A DNA stretch of 64,000 bases from Paramacrobiotus metropolitanus (taxonomy: Eukaryota; Tardigrada; Eutardigrada; Parachela; Macrobiotidae): positions 992,001 through 1,056,000 of the forward strand of contig NW_026570228.1 of NCBI RefSeq assembly GCF_019649055.1, written 5' to 3'. Each line of letters begins with the position of its first letter. The first letter of the stretch is position 1. The notes under the pieces were generated by a model. That model was not told the origin of the DNA and made no database searches. It saw only the letters and a program-made list of their open reading frames with translations. The position numbers and the translations under genes are program-made. Below, piece by piece: positions 45,969 through 58,012 of this stretch.

Positions 45969-48900
45969 ATGTACCTGTACGAAGATGGTACCCGGTCTGT
46001 GCAGGCATGGAATGCTGTGGATGTTGAAATCGATGGTCTGTTCCAGCATGGCCATATCGTTGGCCTGGAAGAGTCTGTCAGTATTCCACCACGCCTAATC
46101 ATCGATTTCGGATGCTCGACACAGCAGTCGGTGCCGGTTGATAACGTGAAGGTATTTACCTTCTCCACCTTTCCCTCCTTCCAACCGCGTCAGGAAGCTG
46201 TGGAAGTGCTGTTGTTCGATCATCCTGGTCGTCCATGGAAATGGTATCCCGGCAAAGTCCTCATCAATTCTTTCGCGAACTTGCGGAACCATGCGCTGGT
46301 GGAAGTAACAGTAGGTGGGCAACATCTTCGCGAACTGCTTCCCAACGAACAGATCCGTCCGGTGTCTTCGGAGAAACGACTGCAACGCAAGCGCGTTCAG
46401 CCGGGGATTTTGTAATGCGGACATGCAGAGTGCCAAACGGCTACTGGGTTCTGACAGAGTGCTTCGCCTCGAAGCTGCTCCGCCATATTCAGCGAAGGTT
46501 TCGTGTGCGATTCACCTACGTTTTCGGCCAGGAGATGCATTACATCCAACAGCACACTAAAAGCCCTTTAGAAGATGCCACAATCGTAAGTTATCGCCTG
46601 CATTCAGATTTTTAATGGGCAGTTGGGCACTACTTTCTGGACGAGTCGGAGGGTTTCTGAAGGCGTTAGGGGGCAGGTATCTCGTACCAAAGAGGGGTGT
46701 ATTATTATACTGCTTCGAATTTTCGGAGACCTCCGCCGAAAAAAGTTTTCGGAATGTGCCCTCCCTCTTGTGAATTTCGTTTTGAGAAAATAGTCTGGAA
46801 ATATTTTATCTCTCCCAGTTTTTTCGCGGCCCGTTGAAAACAGCGTTCTTCTGGCCTCCCGTACTGCTGGGGAGTATAGCTAACACGTGTTTCCGGTAAG
46901 CTGCCGATCTAGAGCCCAGTGTACCCCAACGAAGGTTGGGCGCATTAACGGTTTTCGCCCGAATGTATAGAAATAATTTGGCCGCATACTATCTTAAAAC
47001 TGTGCCGAAGAGCGTGTGGTCGCGCGCGAGTTCCCGTTTGCGTACTGATGGGTCGATATATTGCACTGGAACATTGTCCCTAAAGCCTGTCTGCCATGCT
47101 CTTTTCTCGTCGTATCATTTAGATGCACAAAGCGCATTCAACCGAAAAACCGGGGTAGCTGAGATGCAGAATACAAATTCACGTTTGTAACTGTCCCGTG
47201 ACCGACCAAGTCGTCGCATAAAATCTCGTCGCGGGACACTTCGTCGGCCACATTTGGTCGCGAAGACATTTAGTTTCTGGAAAAGTCGTTGCTTGTCAAT
47301 TTGGTCGGGAGACATTTGGTCGCGAGACATCCGGTAACACGGACACATCGGGGCCAGACATTTCGTCGGCGGGACAATTGGATACCCAATTATTTTAAAA
47401 GAAAAACTTTATTTCAGTTAAAAACTCCGTCGTTTGACTTCGAATTAATTTTACTGAGACCGGCATGTAAGATTACACATTTCCATATATTTTTAAATTT
47501 TTGAAACCGTAGTCTTACATTTTAAATGAATTATACACAAATTTAAGTTGCTGATTTGTACATAGTGCCTTTCTTGGAAAACACTGACGACCTAATAATT
47601 ATGATACACTATAGTGACTATACTAATGATAACTAATCTATTTGCTACTCATTACGTGGTATTAAAATAACAAATATTACACTAGGAAGTTCACAGAGCT
47701 GGCAATAAACCAAGCGAGCGAGAACCATTAGTTCCAGTTATTTATCCCAGTTCATCTCCGGCTTCTAACAGACTCTCTATTTGGAGCTCATTCACAGAGA
47801 AATCACAGCACGGACACTCACCCTCACTTTCCTTTACCCGAACAATGATATAGTTCCAGTTCCCATCACACACTTTGATTGTGTGATATAGGGCTGGACC
47901 GAACTAGTCTCCGATTCCACACATTGACACATACAGTCTGTATAAGATACAAAAGCATTAGGATCAAGTCGTTTACTGCTGAACAGCAATAAAATTTAAC
48001 AATGGTTTTTCTTTCGACTTGCAGTTGCTCTTTCTCTCTTACGATTGTAAAGCCAGGCAAGTCTGGTTTAATGTCTTTAAAGTCGACGCTAAATCGCGCC
48101 AAGATCACACTTCAAAAAACTTACGACAACGGTGCTTCCAAGATAATTACACTATTTTGCTAGTTTTTTAACTAAGGCGGTATGTCAAGTATGTTAGTAT
48201 GTCAAGGCGGCTGACCGCCTTGCGAACGTCGTTTTCGACTGCCTAACACCAGTTGTCCTCGACCAAACGTCCTTTAGACGAAGTGTCCCGCGACGACTTG
48301 TCACGTAGCCAACTGTCCACCATTTGCGCGGCTAAAGCCGAAAACTTTGCGTTGGGTCAGAGACTTAAGTCGCTCTTAGTACTGTACTTGTCATGGGCCC
48401 ACGGATAAGCCAACTCTGGCTTCTGAAGTTTCTTTTCTTCACCACAGGCGAAAGTTTTCGAAAGAAAAACTGGAATTCATCCGTAATGGCAAATTCCTGG
48501 TGGAGGACTCTCGCCGCCTGGAAGGACCCGACCAGGAAAAACGGTCCGATACGAAATGGCGCGGTTGGGCACTGCCAACCGAACTCTTTGAAGAGGTGTT
48601 TCAGTCGCTGGACACCATCGACCGACAACGCTGCCGACGCAGCTGTCAACTGTGGGATGCCATTCTCACTTCGACGGAGATGTGCAAAGTTGTTCGCGTA
48701 TCGCTCAAGCATCCACCTTTCTCCCAGCGGCTCGCCAAAAAATGGAATGATTGTTATGCCGCGTACGGTTGCTTCTTCAAGCACATAACTTCTGCAGCAC
48801 GAACCATCTGCATTCGAGACACGGAATGGGACTGCGACGATCAGGACGATTTGAAACTCGCCGATGGAGCGACAACGTTGATGCAAAAACTCTTGCACGA

Positions 48901-50147
48901 AGCCGGCATTCGCATCGAGCGTTTGATCGTGCACCACCGATCACTGACCATCGACCAGGGTGAACCCGGTCCATTGAAGTTGCAGGTGGTTTTTGCCGCG
49001 ATAGCCGCGCTAAATTCCAAGCTGGCGACCTGCTGCGACCGCTTGATTTGGAGAAGGCATTCCTTGAAATGCGAAAACAGCACCGGTGCGATAGTGCTGG
49101 AATTCCGTGTTCCGATAACGATGTTCAACCTGGGGGGTGTGGGAGCACCACAGATTTGGGATACATTTGAGCAGCACCTGCGCTGCACGGGACCGGCGTT
49201 AGATATGGACCGCATCGCCCAGTGGATGGCGAGATGCACCCACAGGAATGCGAGAACTAAGAGATTTGAAAAGGTATTGTTTTTCATGGTATTATATGCT
49301 GTACGTGGGAATCGTCAAAAGTTTTCTACGTTAAGTCGCCTCAGATGAGCTGCGCATTTTGGTATCTCGTATATTTTTGCAGAAACTGGCTTTAAATTAA
49401 ATGTTTTAGAGGAGTAGCGTTAATGATTAGGGTATCATTTTTGTGTGAAATTAACTTCAACTATCGCGCTTATGCAGTCCTAAACACTTTTTGCGTTATT
49501 TTACATCATTTTATAGTCCAAACGGTTTCTCGTTGCCCTGAAATCGCTTGATCGTGAACCATACGGGAGATATGAAGCCACTACGTCAGCTCGCAATTGC
49601 ATACAATAATTTCAGATTTGGTCAATATTGGTCATTATTTGTGCAAATTCGGATGAATTCAATATTACACAAATGTTTGGAAGGATATTTTCCCACTATT
49701 GAGCCTACTTCTATGCCGTAAAACGGCGGCGGTCTGTTTGATAGCTTTGTGTCTTGTCTTCCTAATGTCATTGATTTTTGACATGCAGATTCTGAACGAT
49801 TTTCAATCGTGCGACCCGCGCCCCTCTGCAAATTTTCGGGAGATCCTTGGACAGTGGGCGCTATGACCAACCTGGACGTCCACAAGCTGAACACGTTGTG
49901 TCTACATGTCTTGTGGCACTTCGTGCAGAAATGGAATCGAACGTCTTCGGATGACGCTACGGACTCCAGTGGCAGTTCTGAATCCGATCCCGAAGACAGC
50001 TCCGATTCCGAAGAGAGCTCCGAGTCGGATTCGCACGGCAGCGACGATACCGAATCTACTAATGATGGCTCTGATTCCAATGGAAGCTCCGAGTCTGATA
50101 GCAGTTCTGAAGCCGAGTCTAATGACACCACCGACTCCGATTTCTAG
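45969..50147 (+). CDS. F-box-family protein, tandem copy A (three small frameshifts)
   Basis: Three exons: 45969-46585, 48448-49273 and 49789-50147. Exon 1 holds the family's own domain (AWNAVDVEIDGLFQHGHIVG, LIIDFGC, WKWYPGK, LRELLPNEQIR, then FRVRFTYVFGQEMHYIQ). Exon 2 holds an F-box, WALPTELFEEVFQSLDTIDR then QRCRRSCQLWDAI, with the LP, F and final W of that motif, followed by about 200 residues of unknown fold ending DMDRIAQWMARCTHRNA. Exon 3 gives CDPRPSA, LNTLCLHVLWHFVQKW and a Ser/Asp/Glu-rich tail ending TDSDF. F-boxes recruit substrates to SCF ubiquitin ligases through SKP1; the acidic tail and N-domain may bind the substrate, which is inference. Indels: four G instead of five at 46403-46406, two bases lost near 48465, one base lost near 49840. 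Each is inferred from copies B and C. Confidence 0.75.
46960..47085. mobile_element. TTAA-MITE relic in intron 1 of copy A
   Basis: GCCGAAGAGCGTGTGGTCGC then GAGTTCCCGTTTGCG corresponds to GCCGAAGTACG and GAAAGTTCCCGTTCGTC at 53.54-53.6 kb in copy B. The following GTCTGCCATGCTCTTTTC matches GTCTGCCGTGCTTCCTTTTC. It is heavily decayed and recognisable only by comparison. Confidence 0.45.
47188..48330. mobile_element. Foldback element with subterminal tandem repeats, inside intron 1 of copy A
   Basis: The left end (47190-47385) is made of decayed repeats of a 20-24-bp unit such as GACATTTGGTCGCGA and GACACTTCGTCGGC. The right end (about 48230-48325) is their reverse complement. An exact 18-bp pair is CGTCGCGGGACACTTCGT at 47227-47244 and ACGAAGTGTCCCGCGACG at 48278-48295. 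The 800 bp between are AT-rich and non-coding. Copies B and C lack it, so it arrived after the duplication. The design, tandem repeats in inverted termini, is that of FB/Galileo-type foldback elements. Confidence 0.7.
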
Positions 50148-50830
50148 GACAGCCTCGGTTCCACAGCGGATCAAACATAGTCCAACTTCGATATGTATGT
50201 AGTCGGAGAACTGTCGACCATCTTCTTTAACTAAAAAACGATGTCATAGCGCTTGATTTAGTATGTTTGTAAGCAGAGTACGAAGATACAATGGACGAAC
50301 AGAAATAGTTAAGGTCCAATTAAAACGCGTTTCGATGTCCTTAATATGTTGTTCACTTTTGTGTTTCATGTACATTGTACACTAGTACATTTACGTGTTC
50401 TCACGACGCTGGACGTCTCCAGACGTCAGCCATCCTCACGATTCTGTTCATTTCTGTTCTACCAAAATAATAAGAATTACGCAAAAAAGTTCCCTGTTAA
50501 TGCCAAATCCAACAAACTTGCTACACGGTGTTCTGTTTGCTTAGGGGCAAAAATGGGGATTTAGGTGCAGACTCAACGGAACAGAAAGCCAACAAGCACG
50601 CACACATCGAGTGAGCAACCGGAGTGCCTTCGTAGAATGAAACCGGAAAACGTTCCGTTCCGAATGCGGAGTCATGATAATACTACGCAGAGTTAAAAAA
50701 AACACCGAAACACCCGGTTTTCTATGCATCTCTTATGCGAAGCCGATCGGCCATCGGTCACAGGAGAATTTTATCCCGACAAATTGAAATACGACTTTTT
50801 ATGCAAAATGCTGCAGTGATTTCCTCTAAC
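50148..50830. other. Spacer between copy A and unit B, no gene seen
   Basis: ACAGAAATAGTTAAG at about 50300 recurs after copy B (about 55889), so the 3' flank is also part of the duplicated unit. Confidence 0.4.
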
Positions 50831-51354
50831 AGGAGTGGATCAGTTGGCGAAAGAATTACCGCACGAAAAATCACACTACATGTCCGGCCTGTCTTTCGTG
50901 CCTGGTAGGGAGATATGACCAATGCTTCCAAAGTCACGGAGAAACCGGAGGAACTGCCTTCAGTTTTACCGATCGAAAACCATGTGTTATCGTTCTATAA
51001 TAAACGCCGGGTCTGTGCTGCGGGATGCCACAACCGTGTAGGTTATACCCGGAAAGACGTTTAACGTACCATACTATTCCAAGGTGTCGCGGGCGACTAA
51101 GGATGCAGTGCCGCATTTCGGCTACTTATCTGGAAAACGAAAACGAGCTATCGTAGGTTGTTGGATGTACCGATACGCACTACGCAGTACGAATACTCCG
51201 CCATTATACTCGCTGCCATTTTATAGCAGATCGACACGACAGATTCTGCCGCTTTTTATCAAGATTAACAGCAGTGATCTTGCTGCTTCCTACAAATCGA
51301 GTCTCCGATATCACATGCTGGTGCAGCGTCTCAGTGAAGGAAGCTATGATTAGG
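50831..51354 (+). pseudogene. Decayed fragment of the unknown secreted-protein gene
   Basis: Matches exons 4-5 of the gene at 41.86 kb. The 5' part aligns with the VDHLAEELRHENITLHVGPI region (TGGCGAAAGAATTACCGCAC and onwards). The middle aligns with GFLSGKR (GGCTACTTATCTGGAAAACG), then ILPLFIKINSSDL, and it ends LSEGSYD followed by a TAG at 51350-51352. Several frame breaks and stops are present. It shows that the secreted-protein gene and the F-box gene were duplicated as one unit. Confidence 0.75.
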
Positions 51355-51453
51355 AAACGAGCGCAACTGCGCTTTCGACTACACTGGACTGTCTGGACAT
51401 AATTGTTCGCGTATTGTGGGCGGCGCCGGCGAGCCGGTTACTGTTGTGCTATA

Positions 51454-51965
51454 CAGTGGACTGCGAAAACCTGTTATATTCGGTCACACAAGAAGTTGAA
51501 CACTTGCACGTTGCGCATTTCCCAACGAAAACTATCAACCGATATCTCAAACGAAGAGCAAAAAATTTCAAGAATTTTGGTACCAAACAGGTGATCCTTT
51601 ATGAGACGTAAAAGAAAATTTTTTAAAGAGCCATTTTAGTTTGTCGTAGACAAAGCATACGATTTCTGTGTGAAAACTGAATCCAAACAGGACCAAACCG
51701 TGGATTCAAATCCTATGCTATGTCTACGAGAAACTTTAGGTGCGTCGATTCTCCCTTAGATCCCATAAAAAACAAATTGCTTGGTATTAAAATTCTTGAA
51801 ATTTGTTTCTCTTTCGTTTGAGATATCGGTCGATGGCTTTCGTTGGGAAATGCGCAAGGTGCAAGTGTTAATACCAGCAGGCAGATGGCCAATCATGAAT
51901 TTGGCTGTTTCAGTACAGAAAAGTGCCTCGTTGCGCGCGTTGTAACACCTTTTCGCAGTCTACTG
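51454..51965. mobile_element. Foldback Tc1/mariner-type MITE, 512 bp
   Basis: The left end CAGTGGACTGCGAAAACCTG and the right end, reading inward CAGTAGACTGCGAAAAGGTG, are inverted. The arms continue to pair for nearly 200 bp (GCGCATTTCCCAACGAAA; ATCTCAAACGAAGAGCAAA). The centre (GTCGTAGACAAAGCAT / ATGCTATGTCTACGAG) pairs too. The preceding TA and the CAGT start fit Tc1/mariner ends; the right flank reads TT instead of TA. The transposase gene at 62.83 kb is preceded by TACAGTGGACACC, sharing the first eight bases. Confidence 0.75.
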
Positions 51966-52716
51966 TTGGACCACGTTGGCAGACGTTGCATGAATAATCG
52001 ATAGTGGACAATCGACAAAGGGACGATTACAAAACACTAAATTTGACCGGCACAAAAGGATCTCATATTTGTTTTTGGACTTTACAGTAGTATTAATTTC
52101 TGATCCACTATGCAACATTGTTCACTAGAAGTATGTATTTCACACTTTTCTTTAACACAAATACGTAAGGTGGGTTTTAGTCTTATCGTATATTTTTTGC
52201 TTGTTTAGCACTTCAATATGCGCTACTCGACCGGCTACAGACACGATTCGACGGCTGCATACGAGCCGGTAAATTCCAGCCGCTCTCGTTCAATATTAAA
52301 ATTGTGATGCAAAATATCAGCGTATGCCTGCTATTGCAGAGCACACTAGTGCGGAGAAAATAATAGCACTATCGATTTTTCTGAAGTATTCCGCACAGTC
52401 GCACAGGTCTTCTCTTTTGGCATAAGTCACTATTTACCTGGCTCAGTATTTTCAGTTGGACGCTTTTTGGAGCTACCAAATAGCTCATGCGGAGCAAATA
52501 GCAAATAAATTTTCAGTTGGAGTCAATTATTCTGTAACGGGTCAGCTGGTTAAACTTCTTAACAACAACTACAATTACTTCTTAACAAGTTTTCCTTTTA
52601 CGGATTATGCTTCATTAAGTATTACAGTTGTTGATTCAGCGTATGTACTTGATTGTCAAGCAGTTCGATGATTCTGCTAAAGATTGTGGCCTGCTTCGTA
52701 GCCAAAGAAGTCCACT
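51966..52716. other. Spacer upstream of F-box copy B
   Basis: Homologous in patches to 45.2-45.97 kb. No separate gene is recognised. Confidence 0.4.
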
Positions 52717-55700
52717 ATGTATCTCTACGAAGACGGTACGCGGTCTGTACAGGCATGGAATGCGGTGGATGTTGAAATCGACGGTCTGTTCCAGCATGGC
52801 CATATCGTTGGCCTGGAAGAGTCTGCTAATATTTCGCCACGCCTGATCATCGATTTCGGATGCCCGTCACAGCGGTCGGTGCTGGTTGACTATGCGAAGG
52901 TATTTACCTTCTCCACCTCTTCATCCTTCCAACCGCATCAGGAAGCTGTGGAGGTGCTGCTGTTCGATCACCCGGGTCGTCCATGGACCTGGTATCCCGG
53001 CAACATCCTCATCCATTCTTTCGCCAACTTATACGACCAAGCACTGGTGGAGATACTGCTATGCGGGCAACTTCTTCGCGAACTGCTTCCCGACGAACAG
53101 ATTCGCCGGTGGCCCTCGGACAAAATAATGCAGCGTAAGCGCCTTCAAGCAGGGGATTTCGTGAAGCGGACGTGCAGAGTGCCAAACTAGATTCTGAAGG
53201 AGCGCTTCACGTCGGAGCTGCTCCGCCGAGTTGAGCGGAAGTTTCGTGTGCGATTTACCGGCGTACTCGGCCGAGAGATGCACTATATACAGCAGCACGC
53301 CAAAGTCCTTTGGACGATGCCACGATCGTAAGTTTTGTCACGACACTCAGTTTTGAATGGGAATTGCCTTATGGGGTGGCTGGTTTTCTGACAGGGAAGA
53401 GGGGCAGAAATTTCGTGTCTAAAGAGAAGTAGTATTGCGGAAAACTTTTGCGACCTGCACCGAAAACAAATTTGCAATGAATCTTGTAAAGCGTCACAAA
53501 TGCGAAGTGCCGTAAGAGTGACCCGTTGTTAACAAATGCCGAAGTACGAAAAAGGTGCGTGAATGCGAGGAAGCGAAAGTTCCCGTTCGTCACTGACGTA
53601 CAATTCGGTACTTTGTATCGGGACATCTTCCTTAAGTCCCGTCTGCCGTGCTTCCTTTTCTTGTCCGATTATTTAGATGCTCAGGCACAATATGATCCAA
53701 AAAATGAGAAAATGGATTTGACATGTGTAAACACCCAATTTTTTATGGTCAAAGCCGGTGGTTTGGAATAGGCAAAAACAATTGAGCGTTATTTGTGATT
53801 GGGAGCGGATAAAATAACTCAGGTTTCCTATGTTTACGTTTCCTCACCACAGGCGAACGTTTTGGAAAGGAAAAGGCGAGAATTCGTACGCAGTGGCAAA
53901 TGCTTGTCGGCTGATTCTCGTTGCCTTGGAGGGCCGGACAGGAAAATGCAGTTCGGTACTGACTGGCGCGGTTGGGCATTGCCCACGGAACTCTTCAAAG
54001 AGGTATTCCAGTCACTGGACACCATCGATCAACAGCGCTGTCGACGCAGCTGTCAACTGTGGGACGCCATTCAAATTTCGGCGGAGGTGTGCAAAGTTGT
54101 ACGTGTATCGCACAAGCGTCCACCTTCCTCACCGCGGCTCGCGAAGAAATGGAACGGTTGTTATGCCGCATACGGTTGCATTTTTAAGCACATTTCACCA
54201 GCAACGCGAACCATCTGCCTTCAAGATGCTAAAAAAGACTGCGACGATCAGAATTTGAGAGACGCCGATGAAGCGATGGCGTGCATTCAGAAAGTTTTGA
54301 ACGAAGCCGGCTTTCGCATCGAGCGTTTGATCACCACCACCGATCACTGACCATCGACCAGGGTGAACCCAGTCCACTGAAGTTGAGCATGGTTTTGCCG
54401 CCATAGCTGCGTTACATTCCAAGCTAGCGACCTTCTGTGACCGCTTGATTTGGAAAAAATATTCCCTGAAATGCGAAAACAGCAGCGGTGCGAAAGTGCT
54501 GGAATTCCGCGTTCCGGTTTCAGTGTTCGTTCTAGAAAATGTGGGAGAAGCACAGATTTGGGATATATTTGAGCAACACCTGCGCTGCGGGGACCCGGCG
54601 TTAGATATGGACCGCATCGCCCAGTGGACAGCCAGGTGCACCGACAGGAGTGCGAAAACCAGGAGAATCCAAAAGGTACTGTATTTACAAGGTTTTATGT
54701 GCTGCACATGGCAATTCGCCAAAAGTTTTTCTTATGTTTAATCTTCATATCTGAGCTTCGCATTTTGGTATCTCATAGATTTTTGCAAAAACTGGTTTTA
54801 AAATAAAATATATTTCAAGAGAAGTAGCTGTGGCCTCATAGGGTATCATTTTCGCGCGAGTCCACTTCAACTGTCGCGTTCGTGAACCCCAACCCTTTTT
54901 TGTTTTTAATTACTACGTCCTTTTATCGTTATTGGTACTTTATATTGGTATATTTTGTTTTTAATAGTATTTATTATTATTTTCAGTTTTTATTAGTACG
55001 TCATTTTAGAGCCTAAACAATATTTACATGGTCCTGAAATTGCTTGAACGTGAACGATACGGGAGATATGAAGCACACAACAACAATTTGCTCCCGATGA
55101 CATATTTTCAAATTCGGTCCAAAATGGTCTATATTTGTACAAATTTTGATGAATTTATCACTACATGCACCAAAGCTCGGAAGACGGAAGGGGCAGTGAG
55201 GCACTAATAAAATGATGTTTTTCCACTGTTGATCCGACTTCTATATCGTAAAACGGCTGCGGTCTGTTCGGACAGCTTTGTGTCTTCTCTTCCTAATGTT
55301 ATTGACTTTTTGACATCAGATTCTGAACGATCTTCAATCGTGCGATCCGCGTCCCTCTGCAAATTTACGGGAAGATCCGTGGACAGTGGGCGCTGTTGCC
55401 AGCGTGGACGTCCGCAAGCTGAACACGTTGTGCTTACATGTCTTGTTGCACTATGTGCAGAAATGGGATCGAGCACCTTTATATGACGCTACGGACTCCA
55501 GCGAGGGTCCCGATTCCGAAGACAGCTCCGGTTCCGAATCTAACCATGGCTCCGAATCTAACGGCAGTTCCGCTTCCGAAGACAACGGGCAGTCCGATTC
55601 CGACGGCAGCTTCCTCTCTAACTCTGATTCTACCGAAAGCCCCGATTCCGAAGACAGCCAGATTAATTCCAACGAAAGCTCCCGCTCCGAGTCTGATGAC

Positions 55701-55721
55701 AGCACCGACTCCGATTTCTAG
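52717..55721 (+). CDS. F-box-family protein, tandem copy B (premature stop and frameshifts)
   Basis: Exons 52717-53327, 53853-54675 and 55320-55721 mirror copy A. Exon 1 is open to VPN, then TAG at 53188-53190 replaces the codons for GYW (a six-base loss plus a base change relative to copies A and C). The sequence after it stays homologous (FTSELLRRVERKFRVRF). One base is missing near 53308. Exon 2 is open from ANVLERKRREF through the F-box (WALPTELFKEVFQSLDTIDQ then QRCRRSCQLWDAI) to IERLI, where one base is lost near 54330. The downstream part resumes in another frame (KKYSLKCENSSGAKVLEFRV, then IWDIFEQHLRCGDPALDMDR). Exon 3 is fully intact, CDPRPSANLREDPW through LNTLCLHVLLHYVQKWDRAP to the acidic tail ending TDSDF, and serves as reference for the other copies. 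Probably non-functional, or carries assembly errors. Confidence 0.7.
53480..53635. mobile_element. TTAA-MITE relic in intron 1 of copy B
   Basis: AATGCGAGGAAGCGAAAGTT then GGTACTTTGTATCGGGACAT and TTCC-TTAA at 53632-53635 match the right arm and end of the TTAA family (GCGAAAGCGAAAGTTTTAAT; TATGTACCGGGCCAT; TCCTTAA). The left half is decayed. Confidence 0.65.
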
Positions 55722-56762
55722 GATAGCTTGGATTTCAAAGTGGATCAGTAGACAACCGAACGATGTGAACTGTCGACACACGTACTCGAGTAACTGCATC
55801 AACTTATTATTCTTGCACTGTCTTGTTGCCATACCGCTTGAGCTTATGAAGTAAGCTTACTATATAAGTACAGCTAGTGTGCAGTGGGCAAACAGAAATA
55901 GTTAATGACTTAATGTCAACTTAAACCGGGTTTTCGCTGTTATTAATCTGTTGCTCATTTCACTGTTTCATATATGTACCCCTACGTGGTCCCATGACCT
56001 TTGACGTTTTTAGAGTTCAGTAGTGGCGAGTTTTGTAGCACGTTTGTTTTATTTTTTAAAGACAGCGCGCGCTCGTCTGGTCAATCTGTCAATATTGACA
56101 TATTGACGAAGATTAAATGGGAGCTCGCCTATCACCTCGACTCTATTCCCTTTTTGCGCCGGTCGATATGTCAATATTGACGTATTGACAGAAAATAACA
56201 GCAGTTGTTTCCATAAACGTTTACCATGTAACGATTAACGACGGTCAGTTTGTTATTATTGACGAATGGACTACTTATAGACTGACGTCAGCATGCCTTG
56301 ATGGACAATTTGACCGAGTAACACGAGAAATTCAAGCAAATCAACAAATTGAAATACCGACTTGAGAAATAGTAAACATGCATTACCCGATTACCGAACG
56401 AACTACAATTAGCACATTAAAGCGAGGAAAACGTTAACACACAAGATGTTAAAGCCCTTCCAAAAGTAACTAAAGTTTCAAGCCGGCTTCGATTAAACTG
56501 TAGCGTTAACTTCGTCGACACAAGATCCGTCATCCCAGGCATAACTTCCGGTGGTCAAGGACTGATTTCGTCGATAAATCAGTCTGTTGACGTAGAACAA
56601 CTGACGATTTCTTGGAATGTGATTTAGAACAGCCTCGAACCGACGAAACCAAGAAAGCCCTTGCTCGGCGGCCCTGGTGTTACATTTTTGCAAAGTTGGA
56701 AGTTTCTCTTTGATTCGCCGTGGGTGAGAGAGATGGCACGAGTTAGGGCTTCTCAACTTATC
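55722..56762. other. 3' flank of copy B and spacer, with repeated GTCAATATTGAC words
   Basis: TGTCAATATTGACATATTGACG at about 56087 and TGTCAATATTGACGTATTGACA at about 56168 are near-identical 22-bp words, each itself palindromic at GTCAATATTGAC. A weaker third lies near 56250. No gene is seen. Confidence 0.5.
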
Positions 56763-57370
56763 CGTACCGACACTGTATCCTCTGTACCAACACTGTATCC
56801 TATTCGTACCCACTGTACCGACACTGTACCCAATCTCTATCCACTGTATCTGCCTTGTTCCCGGTGTACCGACACTGTACAATCTGTGTCTGCACTGTAT
56901 CCGCTGTACCGACACTGTACAAGCTTGTCCGGTAATTTCTGACGAATCAATACAGCGATCTACACAAATTTGCGTGTTACGCCAAACTTCACACTACGGC
57001 GCGCCACGCCACACTGTTTAAACACGTAACTTGCATTTGACTGGCTGGTGGCTTGGTACACGCCATACAATTGTATGAGGATAATAGTAACTGCCTGGCG
57101 GAAGGTGGCTAGAAAATGGTCGGTGCAGTAAGCGACAATCTGCCTACGGAGCGCATTTAGGAAATTTGATAAACGTAGTGCAGTGGCCCTCGTTATAAGC
57201 GCAAATTTCGCGCTAGCTGTACCTTTACGTAGGAAATTACCGGACAAGCTTGTACCCAATCTGTATCCACTGTGTACGCCTCTAACCCGTGTAACGACAT
57301 TGTGTCCTATTCGTACCTACTGTACCGACGCTGTATCCTAAACCATCCACTGTACCGTCCTCGTACCCTT
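56763..57370. repeat. Degenerate tandem array of CTGTACCGACA units, split by a MITE
   Basis: Units of roughly 12-18 bp (CACTGTACCGACACTGTATC and variants such as CACTGTATCCGCTGTACCG) run 56763-56916. They resume at 57254 as ACCCAATCTGTATCCACTGT and continue to about 57370. The interruption is the MITE described separately. Confidence 0.7.
56917..57255. mobile_element. 339-bp MITE inserted in the tandem array
   Basis: GTACAAGCTTGTCCGGTAAT plus TTC (56917-56939) is matched exactly, 23 bp, by its reverse complement at 57233-57255. The array continues on either side, so insertion followed array formation. A minus-strand frame inside (57259-56960) reads through both TIRs and has no recognised domain. 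Confidence 0.8.
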
Positions 57371-57468
57371 CTTGTTCCACCATTATTCTGCTTTATAGCC
57401 AGTGCCAGTGTCACTGCACGGACGCTGGCTGTTAATGTACTGCTTGTATCCCTTGTGTCTTAAAATAA

Positions 57469-58012
57469 TCAAGTTGTCGTCTTCGAGTCGCTAAAGGTGC
57501 ATTCGTATCCAAAAATAAAACGGCATCCTCTGCACGTTTTCTGTATCACAACGACATTTCGTGAGGTGCCATCTGATTCAAACACCGTGGCCTTTGTGGG
57601 CGGTTTATGAGTTGGCAACAAAAGTCGAGGAGCTCCTCGGGAACCGTTTCGATATTTGCACTTCAAAGGGCAATATTTCATGGCAGGCGGGAGGAGACCA
57701 AGTGATTCACGCTCGTCATACTCAGTGTCGCACAAGGGAAAATATTCCTCGAGATGACGTTCTGTGTCTGTAGCCGGCTGATCGGAGGAAAGCATATCAA
57801 TAGCCTGGAAAAGAATGAAAATGTTTTGGCGAACTAAAACTGAATAATCTGCTTCAGTAAATTATTTCCATTACTTATTAGTTTTTTACCTGGATCAGTT
57901 CAGTGCGACAGGAAGGTCGCTCTACAAACGGGAATTTCTTGTAACAGTCGCGGACAAATAAAAAAGCATCAATGCCAAATTTCGTTTCAAAGGTCAATCG
58001 ATTGTCTTCCAT
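57469..58012 (-). CDS. Small Cys-motif protein, two exons
   Basis: Exon 1, 58012-57890, encodes MEDNRLTFETKFGIDAFLFV and onwards to ELIQ. Exon 2, 57804-57469, starts AIDMLSSDQP; splicing is phase 0 with a clean GTAAAA donor and CCAG acceptor. The 152-residue product has a C-x3-C (YCPLKC) and later a C-x2-C (KTCRGCRFIFGYEC), spaced like a zinc-binding ribbon with TKATVFESDGTSRNVVVI between them. This recalls cysteine clusters found next to KDZ-type transposases, but I cannot show that. It may be the N-terminal part of a transposon-derived gene or a small nuclear protein. The frame is intact. Confidence 0.6.

Noticed and set aside
56960-57259. 99-codon minus-strand frame inside the 339-bp MITE
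   Set aside because: It runs through both terminal inverted repeats and into the array, and no known domain is seen, so it is better explained as MITE sequence.
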